A DNA stretch of 6,532 nucleotides from Marinosulfonomonas sp. (GTDB taxonomy: Bacteria > Pseudomonadota > Alphaproteobacteria > Rhodobacterales > Rhodobacteraceae). The stretch lies in contig WGBJ01000326.1 of the NCBI GenBank assembly GCA_015494385.1, positions 1-6,532 of the forward strand, in the 5' to 3' direction. The notes under the pieces are model-generated. The model saw only the letters and a list, made by a program, of their open reading frames with translations. It did no database searches and was not told the origin of the DNA. The position numbers and the translations under genes are program-made. Positions 1-5,442 of this stretch are shown here, piece after piece; position 1 is the stretch's first letter, and each line of letters opens with the position of its first letter.

Positions 1-3
1 CAT
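1..3 (-). other. Possible start codon of a further gene cut by the left edge
   Basis: Read on the minus strand, the stop codon of the 227-residue gene (9-11) is followed after five bases (CTCAA) by an ATG that ends exactly at the window edge. Tight spacing in the same direction is typical of a second gene in an operon. No clear Shine-Dalgarno sequence precedes it, and none of the coding sequence is visible, so this may be a chance ATG. Confidence 0.2.
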
Positions 4-8
4 TTGAG

Positions 9-692
9 TTATTTTGATTCTGGTTTTGGGAGGCGTTTTGGTTTTTCTTCCTCTTCAATTCGTATGTAACCCTCTACTTTTCTTTCCGTAATTGTCCTAG
101 CTGTTTGGATTGCTTCAGCTATTGGCTTTGCATCCTTTCCAAATTTTTTAACAAGGTTTGATACATCTGCAGCGGCAACTAGAAATGCTTTAAACCCAGA
201 AACTTTTTGGAAAAGCTCATTTTCCACACCAGCAATTCTGTGGATAATACGGCGCTTATGGTCTTCGGAAAGAAACCCAGCATTTTCAGTAAGTTTTCTT
301 GCTTTTGCAAGGAGTTCCCGAATTTCGGATTTATCGCTCTCATCAAGTTCAACAACATCATAATCTTCAATGCACTGATTGTCTAAAAAATGCTGATCAA
401 ATTTTTCGACGATTAGGGCATCTAATATATTCCCAATGTTTTTAATGAGACCCTCTAAAGTAATAGCATCGTTTAATTGAAGGTTTATTCCAGAAATTTC
501 TTTGACTTGCGGTGAGGTAACTCTTTGGGACGCAATAGTTGCAGCTCTCAATAGAAACAATATATCTTGTCTGTTCGTTTTGAGAAAACGGCTTGCAGTA
601 GCATCGCCCCGTGGCATTTGCTTTAATGCTTCTTTGAGTATTTCCTCAAGTGCATCTTCGGGGTTTTTAGGAAGCGTATTAAGATCGATCAT
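9..692 (-). CDS. AT-rich hypothetical protein, 227 aa, downstream of parE
   Basis: I cannot assign a function. The protein is complete (ATG at 692-690, TAA at 11-9), has no signal peptide or obvious membrane segment, and reads as mostly alpha-helical and cytoplasmic. Visible parts are an acidic/amphipathic N-terminal helix (about 10-26), a helical middle (about 40-100), an acidic stretch (109-126), a basic HKRRIIHRI segment (145-153) leading into a helical region with FGKDAKP (184-190), and a charged tail (211-227). The C-terminal half recalls uncharacterised proteins I have seen in accessory regions, which is memory only. The start is supported by AAGGGG eight bases upstream. It begins 21 bases after the parE stop with no terminator between, so readthrough from parE is likely. 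Sampled lines run about 33-42% GC against about 60% in parE, and codons favour A/T, which suggests acquired DNA. That it is a real gene is fairly sure; its role is unknown. Confidence 0.8.
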   Translation of the reverse strand: MIDLNTLPKNPEDALEEILKEALKQMPRGDATASRFLKTNRQDILFLLRAATIASQRVTSPQVKEISGINLQLNDAITLEGLIKNIGNILDALIVEKFDQHFLDNQCIEDYDVVELDESDKSEIRELLAKARKLTENAGFLSEDHKRRIIHRIAGVENELFQKVSGFKAFLVAAADVSNLVKKFGKDAKPIAEAIQTARTITERKVEGYIRIEEEEKPKRLPKPESK

Positions 693-700
693 TTGTGTAG

Positions 701-706
701 CCCCTT
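701..706 (-). promoter_or_regulatory. Ribosome binding site of the 227-aa gene
   Basis: AAGGGG on the minus strand lies eight bases before the ATG at 692. It sits wholly in the 21-base gap after the parE stop, which supports independent translation of the downstream gene from a parE readthrough transcript. It also fixes the start codon. Confidence 0.6.
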
Positions 707-713
707 ACTATCT

Positions 714-2690
714 TCAAACATCCAACTCCTCCACAAACTGCGCGTTCTCCTGAATATACTGGAACCGCATTTCCGGCTTTTTGCCCATTAGACGCTCCAC
801 CAGTTCGGCGGTTTCGCCGGGCATGTCTTCTTCCACCGTCACGCGGATCAGTTTGCGGCTTTCGGGGTTCATGGTGGTGTCTTTCAGGTCTTTGGCGTCC
901 ATTTCGCCCAGACCCTTGAAGCGCGAGACGTCGATCTTGCCTTTGCCGCCCAGACCCTTTTCCAGCCATTCGTTTTTCTCGGCCTCGTCAATGCAGTACA
1001 CCCGCTTGGCCCCCTGCGTCAGACGAAACAGCGGCGGGCAGGCCAGATACAGGTGGCCCGCGTCAATCATCGGCCGCATCTGGGTGAAGAAAAACGTCAT
1101 CAGCAGGGCGGCGATATGGGCGCCGTCAACATCCGCATCGGTCATGATGATCACTTTCTCATAGCGCAGATCATCAAGGTTGAACCGGCTGCCAAGCCCG
1201 ACGCCAAGCGCCTGTGACAGGTCGCTGATTTCGGCATTGGTGCCGATTTTCGAGCTGGCCGCGCCCAGCACGTTCAGGATTTTACCGCGCAGGGGCAGCA
1301 AGGCTTGCGTCTTGCGGTTGCGGGCCATTTTGGCCGAGCCACCCGCAGAATCCCCTTCCACGATGAACAGTTCGGTGCCTTCGCGGGAACTGTTGGAACA
1401 GTCGGTCAGTTTACCGGGCAGGCGCAGCTTTTTGGTGGCAGATTTACGCTGTGTTTCCTTTTCGGCGCGCCGTTTCAGGCGTTCTTCGGCGCGCAGCACC
1501 AGATAGTCGAGGATTGCACCTGCGGATTTGGTATCGGAGGTCAGCCAGTGGTCGAAATGGTCGCGCACGGCGTTTTCAACCATTTTCTGCGCGGATTCAT
1601 TGGACAGCCGGTCTTTGGTTTGGCCCACGAAGGATGGCTCGGCGATAAAGATCGACACCAGCGCACAGCCGCCGGTGGTCAGGTCGTCGCGGTTGATCTG
1701 GCTGGCTTTTTTATTGCCCACCAATTCACCATAGGCGCGGATGCCTTTCAGCAGGGCGGACCAGAAACCGCCCTCATGCGTGCCGCCCTCGCGGGTGGGG
1801 ACGGTGTTGCAATAGCTGTTGATGAACCCGTCGCGCGAGGGGGTCCAGTTGATGGCCCATTCGACCGATCCCGGTTCGCCGAATTTTTCGCGAAAATCGA
1901 CTTTGCCGGCAAAGGGCGTTTCGGCGTAAGTGGCGGCAGAGCCGAGCACCTCGCCCAGATATTCCGCCAGCCCGCCGGGGTAGTGGAAAGTCGCCTCTTG
2001 CGGCATGTCGCCATCGGCAATGGCCGATTTCCAGCGGATTTCGACACCGGAAAACAGGAAGGCCTTGGATTGCACCAACTCGTGCAGGCGGGCGGGTTTG
2101 AATTTCAGTTTGCCGAAAATTTCGGGGTCCGGGTGGAAGGTGACGGTGGTGCCGCGCCGGTTGGGGGCGGCGCCGATTTCGGCCAAGGGGGCCAACGGCA
2201 GCCCGCGCGAGAATTCCTGACGGTACAGGGTGCGGTTGCGGGCAACTTCGACCACCATGCTGTCGGAAAGGGCGTTCACCACGGACGAGCCAACGCCGTT
2301 CAAACCGCCCGACGTGGCATAGTTGTCGCCCGAGAATTTACCGCCCGCGTGCAGGGTGCAGAGGATCACCTCAAGCGCGGATTTGTCGGGGAATTTGGGG
2401 TGCGGATCAACAGGGATGCCACGGCCGTTGTCGCGGATGGTGACGGAGTAATCCTCGTGCAGCTCGACCTCGATGCGGTTGGCATGGCCCGCAACGGCTT
2501 CGTCCATCGAGTTGTCCAGAACCTCGGCCACAAGGTGATGCAGCGCGCGGGAATCGGTGCCGCCGATATACATGCCGGGGCGTTTGCGCACGGGTTCCAG
2601 CCCCTCGAGCACTTCGATCGAGGAGGCATCGTAGTTTTTCTCCGGCTCGTTGCCGGAAAGGAGGTCGTCTGCGGGCATTTGGCTGCTCAT
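714..2690 (-). CDS. parE: DNA topoisomerase IV subunit B (ParE)
   Basis: ATPase subunit of topoisomerase IV, which with ParC (not in this window) decatenates and relaxes DNA using ATP. The 658 residues have the expected order. A GHKL ATPase domain shows EVLDN with Asn60, DNGRGIP (87-93) and the ATP-lid GGLNGVG (128-134). A transducer domain carries QTKDRL, whose Lys359 should contact the ATP gamma-phosphate. A Toprim domain shows EGDSAGG (445-451) and the metal-binding DADVDG (518-523). The tail LMGKKPEMRF...QENA (634-650) and the length without a large insertion fit ParE rather than GyrB. All key residues are present, so it should be functional. The ATG start at 2690 precedes MSSQMPADD. No clear Shine-Dalgarno is seen before it, and the internal Met5 is not better placed. 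It lies 55 bases after the hydrolase gene in the same direction and has a candidate promoter in that gap. Composition is about 60% GC, as expected for a core gene. Confidence 0.96.
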   Translation of the reverse strand: MSSQMPADDLLSGNEPEKNYDASSIEVLEGLEPVRKRPGMYIGGTDSRALHHLVAEVLDNSMDEAVAGHANRIEVELHEDYSVTIRDNGRGIPVDPHPKFPDKSALEVILCTLHAGGKFSGDNYATSGGLNGVGSSVVNALSDSMVVEVARNRTLYRQEFSRGLPLAPLAEIGAAPNRRGTTVTFHPDPEIFGKLKFKPARLHELVQSKAFLFSGVEIRWKSAIADGDMPQEATFHYPGGLAEYLGEVLGSAATYAETPFAGKVDFREKFGEPGSVEWAINWTPSRDGFINSYCNTVPTREGGTHEGGFWSALLKGIRAYGELVGNKKASQINRDDLTTGGCALVSIFIAEPSFVGQTKDRLSNESAQKMVENAVRDHFDHWLTSDTKSAGAILDYLVLRAEERLKRRAEKETQRKSATKKLRLPGKLTDCSNSSREGTELFIVEGDSAGGSAKMARNRKTQALLPLRGKILNVLGAASSKIGTNAEISDLSQALGVGLGSRFNLDDLRYEKVIIMTDADVDGAHIAALLMTFFFTQMRPMIDAGHLYLACPPLFRLTQGAKRVYCIDEAEKNEWLEKGLGGKGKIDVSRFKGLGEMDAKDLKDTTMNPESRKLIRVTVEEDMPGETAELVERLMGKKPEMRFQYIQENAQFVEELDV

Positions 2691-2711
2691 TTATTGGTTT
2701 TGTTGCGGGCC

Positions 2712-2741
2712 ATTCTAATGCAGGTGGGCAAGTCGGGGCAA
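2712..2741 (-). promoter_or_regulatory. Candidate sigma-70-type promoter of parE
   Basis: On the minus strand, TTGCCC (2741-2736) and TAGAAT (2717-2712) are separated by 18 bases, resembling -35 and -10 hexamers. A start of transcription near 2705 would give a leader of about 15 bases lacking a Shine-Dalgarno sequence. The element sits immediately after the hydrolase stop codon, so parE need not depend on upstream transcription. This is prediction by eye only. Confidence 0.45.
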
Positions 2742-2745
2742 TGGC

Positions 2746-3507
2746 TTATGGGGCAGATTTAGCGGGGCGAGCAGCCCTGTCGGCCAGATATCGGGCCAGT
2801 TGGGCCTGATAATGGGGGGATTGGCGGCGGGCCTGTTTGTGGATGCGCAGAAATTCGGCAGGCCGGATTCGCTGACGCAACAGTTCCTGCTGCACTTTAT
2901 GATACATGTTGACCTCGGAAATTACCTGCATTGCAGGGTGACCGCCAAAGGGCAGGGGGACGCGCCTGATATTGGGGAACAGGCCGGTGATGCGGTTGGC
3001 GTGCTGCGTGTCAATCCTGTGGGTTGGATCAAAAAGCAGGCAACCCCGCAACCCTTTGCGCGGATTTACAGCGAGGGTGTCAAGCGTCGGGTCCAACTTT
3101 GCGGCCTCTTGAAGGTAACGGGTTTCAAAAGGGACATGCGCAGGAATAACCGAACTTTGCGGTGAAACCAGCACCACCTGTTTGACACGCGTTTCCCGTG
3201 CCAGCAGCAAAACGCCGTAGCCGCCCATGGAGTAACCGATGCCCGTGATATGTGCATAAGGGCGGGTGAAATCACTTAGCCGTTTGCGAAGATCCGGTAA
3301 ATCCGGGCTGAGAAACCAGTCGTTATGGGCGGAATATATGGTCAGGAAGGCCAGATCGTTCTTGCGGAAATATTTGGAGGGATTGGGCGGCGGAAACCCC
3401 GGTCTGTCCAATCGCCTGCGGTCATAGCTGACCATCAGGCGTGGTTTGTCCGGGTTGTAGCAGGTGACAATCAGGTTGTCGGATTGATAGACAATTGTTT
3501 TGTTCAC
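2746..3507 (-). CDS. Alpha/beta-hydrolase-fold protein, 253 aa, substrate unknown
   Basis: The sequence shows a nucleophile elbow GYSMGG (91-96, Ser93) after the hydrophobic strand AHITGI, followed by a helix and the strand VKQVVLVSP (108-116). Plausible triad partners are Asp160 in LLFDPTH, at the end of a strand, and His190 in GGHPAM. There is no signal peptide, so it is probably cytoplasmic. The N-terminus forms short beta strands (4-28). HNDWF (61-65) and SPQSS..PAHVPFETRY (115-131) recall Rhodobacterales hydrolase-like proteins of unknown role that carry a GSSMGGY-type elbow; this is memory, not a search. The last 50 residues are basic and helical, rich in Arg and Gln, beyond the hydrolase core. 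The start is GTG at 3507, because the first beta strand begins immediately and the next Met (25) would remove it; no strong Shine-Dalgarno is seen. It is divergent from the TPR gene and lies 55 bases upstream of parE in the same direction. An esterase, thioesterase or non-catalytic role cannot be told apart. Confidence 0.85.
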   Translation of the reverse strand: MNKTIVYQSDNLIVTCYNPDKPRLMVSYDRRRLDRPGFPPPNPSKYFRKNDLAFLTIYSAHNDWFLSPDLPDLRKRLSDFTRPYAHITGIGYSMGGYGVLLLARETRVKQVVLVSPQSSVIPAHVPFETRYLQEAAKLDPTLDTLAVNPRKGLRGCLLFDPTHRIDTQHANRITGLFPNIRRVPLPFGGHPAMQVISEVNMYHKVQQELLRQRIRPAEFLRIHKQARRQSPHYQAQLARYLADRAARPAKSAP

Positions 3508-3536
3508 AATGGATCGCTTGCTATTGATTTGTCGAC

Positions 3537-3564
3537 AATATACGGGCCCGCAGGGGTTTGGGCC
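3537..3564 (-). promoter_or_regulatory. Weak candidate promoter of the hydrolase gene
   Basis: On the minus strand TATATT (3542-3537) matches a -10 hexamer well. The hexamer 17 bases upstream is only TGGCCC, a poor -35. Transcription from about 3530 would leave a leader of roughly 23 bases before the GTG. The -10 partly overlaps a perfect ten-base palindrome, TTGTCGACAA (3529-3538), which could be an operator or chance. Confidence 0.3.
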
Positions 3565-3646
3565 AGCTTTTCCATCGCGCGTTCAAAAGGGTGCCCTGCG
3601 GATCGTGCCGGGCTGGCCGCTTGGATCGATCCAGCACAGGTTTTCT

Positions 3647-3674
3647 TTGACCTGTCGGGGCGGGCTGTTAGGCT
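3647..3674 (+). promoter_or_regulatory. Candidate promoter of the TPR gene
   Basis: TTGACC (3647-3652) and TAGGCT (3669-3674) are 16 bases apart, matching the loose -35/-10 pattern of alphaproteobacterial housekeeping promoters. Transcription from about 3681 would give a leader of about 30 bases that includes the ribosome binding site. Apart from the promoters and the palindrome at 3529-3538, I see no gene or RNA in the divergent spacer 3508-3712. Confidence 0.4.
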
Positions 3675-3698
3675 GGTGCGGATTTTATGAATTTAGCG

Positions 3699-3704
3699 AA
3701 AAGG
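3699..3704 (+). promoter_or_regulatory. Ribosome binding site deciding the TPR start
   Basis: AAAAGG ends eight bases before the ATG at 3713, good spacing for initiation. The frame is open upstream to 3500, but that extension would overlap the start of the divergent hydrolase gene, and its residues look like translated spacer. This site therefore favours 3713 over 3500, and over the adjacent ATG at 3716. Confidence 0.6.
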
Positions 3705-3712
3705 CCCGTTTG

Positions 3713-5356
3713 ATGATGGATGACTATTACGATCTTGGCACATATTCCCGCGCTGGCGTGTCTGCGGATGAACAGGCGCAAATGTGGTTTGATCGCGGGT
3801 TGAACTGGGTTTTTGGCTATAATCACAACGAGGCAATTGTCTGTTTTGAAAGGGCAATTGCGGCTGATCCTGATTGTGCGATGGCCCATTGGGGGATCGC
3901 CTATGCCAAGGGGCCGAATTACAATTACCGCTGGGATCATTTCACACCCGAAGTGAAAGAAGAGTGCCTTGAAGTGGTCGCGGCCAGTCTGGCGGCGGCG
4001 GAAAAATGTGCTGACGGGTTGGCGGCGGAACTGGTGGCGGCGCTAAAGCTGCGCTTTCCGGCCAGTGCCGAGGTGGAGGATATTGCGCCGACCCATGATG
4101 ACTATACGGATGCAATGCGGCAGGTTTTGGCGCGTCATCCAGATGATCTGGAGGTGATCACGCTGGCGGTTGAGGCGATGATGTGCCGGACCCCGTGGCA
4201 GTTGTGGGATCTGAAGGCGGGGGTGCCTGCGGAGGGATCGGATGTGCTTGAGGCGCAAGCGGCGCTGGAACGGGCGTTCGAGCAGGTCGAGGGCGCGTGG
4301 CAACACCCCGGCATTTTGCATCTGTATATCCACATCATGGAGATGTCTCCGACGCCGGAAAAGGCGCTGCGGATGGGGGATGCTTTGGTCGATCTGGTGC
4401 CGGATGCGGGGCATTTGCAGCATATGCCGACCCATGTGGATGTGCTGTGCGGCGGGTATGAAAACGTGGTGCGGCGAAATGAGAAGGCATACGCTGCGGA
4501 CAAGGTGTTTATGGCGCGCGAAGGGGTGATGAATTTCTACACCACCTATATCTGCCACGATCTGCATTTCCGGCTGTATGGGGCGATGTTTCTGGGCCAG
4601 ATGGGACCGGCGCTGGCGGCGGTCGAGGAGTTGGAAACGATCCTGACACCCGAGGTGGTCGAGCCGTCTGCGGATTGGCTGGAGAGCTATTACGGCATGC
4701 GGGCACATGTGCTGATCCGCTTTGGCCAGTGGGAGGTTTTAAAAACCACCAAGCCGCCCGAGGATCAGGAGTTATACTGTTTCACCACAGCATTGGTGCA
4801 TTATTCGCGCACCGTGGCCTTTGCCGCAACCGGCGAGGTTGAGAAGGCCGAGGCCGAGCGCAAGCTGTTCTATGCCGCCAAGGCGCGGGTGCCGGAAACG
4901 CGGCTGTTGTTCAACAACACCTGCGAGAGCATTCTGGCGGTGGCCGAAGAGATGCTGGAAGGAGAATTGGCCTATCGCAAGGGTGATTATGACGTGGCCT
5001 TTGCCCATCTGCGTGAATCCGTGGCCCGCGATGATGCGCTGCCTTACGAGGAGCCTTGGGGCTGGATGCAACCCACCCGACATGCGTTGGGGGCATTGTT
5101 GCTGGAGCAGGGGCGGGTCAAAGAGGCCGAGGCGGTGTATCGGGCCGATCTGGGGTTTGACGACACCCTGAGCCGGGCGGCGCGGCATCCGGAAAACGTG
5201 TGGTCCTTGCACGGGTTTCATGAATGTCTGGAGCGGCTGGGCAAGGTGGAAGAGGCGGCGCTGATCAAGCCGCGTCTGGATTTGGCCAATGCGCGGGCGG
5301 ATGCCCCGATCAAGGCGTCATGTGCGTGCCGGTTGACGCATTCTTCCTGTTGTTAA
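3713..5356 (+). CDS. Tetratricopeptide repeat protein, 547 aa, function unknown
   Basis: Likely a soluble scaffold of paired helices; no signal peptide or membrane segment is seen. The first clear TPR is at about 21-66 (FDRGLNWVFGYNHNEAIVCF, then AIAADPDCAMAHWGIAYA). More helical repeats follow at about 130-160, 176-225, 240-300, 360-395, 412-440 and 455-515. It resembles a widespread family of uncharacterised TPR proteins of about 550 residues, recognisable by the opening repeat, the HMPTH block and a C-terminal WMQPTRHALG..LLEQGR segment. Notable histidine motifs are HLYIHIME (His203, His207, Glu210), GHLQHMPTH (His234, His237, His241) and HDLHF (His282, His285). The C-terminus is CACR then SSCC, five or so residues from the end. 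The clustered His and Cys could bind metal, but that is inference. The start at 3713 is chosen from its ribosome binding site. It is divergent from the hydrolase and convergent with the GH26 gene, so it is probably transcribed alone. The family call is solid; no molecular function is known to me. Confidence 0.9.
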   Translation: MMDDYYDLGTYSRAGVSADEQAQMWFDRGLNWVFGYNHNEAIVCFERAIAADPDCAMAHWGIAYAKGPNYNYRWDHFTPEVKEECLEVVAASLAAAEKCADGLAAELVAALKLRFPASAEVEDIAPTHDDYTDAMRQVLARHPDDLEVITLAVEAMMCRTPWQLWDLKAGVPAEGSDVLEAQAALERAFEQVEGAWQHPGILHLYIHIMEMSPTPEKALRMGDALVDLVPDAGHLQHMPTHVDVLCGGYENVVRRNEKAYAADKVFMAREGVMNFYTTYICHDLHFRLYGAMFLGQMGPALAAVEELETILTPEVVEPSADWLESYYGMRAHVLIRFGQWEVLKTTKPPEDQELYCFTTALVHYSRTVAFAATGEVEKAEAERKLFYAAKARVPETRLLFNNTCESILAVAEEMLEGELAYRKGDYDVAFAHLRESVARDDALPYEEPWGWMQPTRHALGALLLEQGRVKEAEAVYRADLGFDDTLSRAARHPENVWSLHGFHECLERLGKVEEAALIKPRLDLANARADAPIKASCACRLTHSSCC

Positions 5357-5378
5357 GCGGAGTTGCTGCGCAACGCTT
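5355..5378 (+). terminator. Possible weak terminator hairpin after the TPR gene
   Basis: GTTGC (5362-5366) pairs with GCAAC (5370-5374) around a TGC loop. AAGC (5355-5358) can extend the stem to GCTT (5375-5378), with GGA bulged. Only a few T residues follow, so intrinsic termination would be weak. It begins at the TPR stop codon. Confidence 0.3.
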
Positions 5379-5386
5379 TATGTCTC

Positions 5387-5402
5387 GGGCCCGTTCGGGC
5401 CC
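5387..5402. terminator. GC-rich hairpin between convergent genes
   Basis: GGGCCCG (5387-5393) and CGGGCCC (5396-5402) are perfect inverted arms around TT, which would fold as a six-base-pair stem with a GTTC (plus strand) or GAAC (minus strand) loop. It lies between the convergent TPR and GH26 genes and could stop or pause transcription from either side. No long T tract follows on either strand, so a classical intrinsic terminator is not clear-cut. Confidence 0.35.
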
Positions 5403-5409
5403 TCGGGAT

Positions 5410-5442
5410 GCCTGCGGCGCGGATATTTGTGCGAAAAAGAAA
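5410..5442. repeat. Stretch resembling a common Rhodobacterales intergenic repeat
   Basis: The segment starts GCCTGCGGCGCGGATATTT and ends in an A-rich run just before the GH26 stop. It resembles, from memory, a GCCTCCGGCGGGGATATTTT-type sequence often found at gene ends in Rhodobacterales genomes. Only one copy is in this window, so repetition cannot be shown here. On the minus strand it begins with TTTCTTTTTC immediately after the GH26 stop. Confidence 0.35.

Noticed and set aside
502..753. Plus-strand frame of 83 codons opposite the unknown gene
   Set aside because: Overlaps both the 227-residue gene and the parE end, with no ribosome binding site and no recognisable product.
1305..2762. 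Long plus-strand open frame (485 codons) antisense to parE
   Set aside because: It lies almost wholly opposite parE, whose domains are intact, and its Gly/Val/Phe-rich product shows no recognisable domain. High-GC codon bias commonly produces such shadows.
3500..3712. 71-codon N-terminal extension of the TPR protein
   Set aside because: The extension overlaps the divergent hydrolase start, has unlike composition, and lacks family features, while 3713 has a well-spaced ribosome binding site.
4043..4708. Minus-strand open frame (221 codons) opposite the TPR gene
   Set aside because: His/Arg/Pro-rich product with no domain, fully antisense to a well-supported gene; an artefact of the codon bias.
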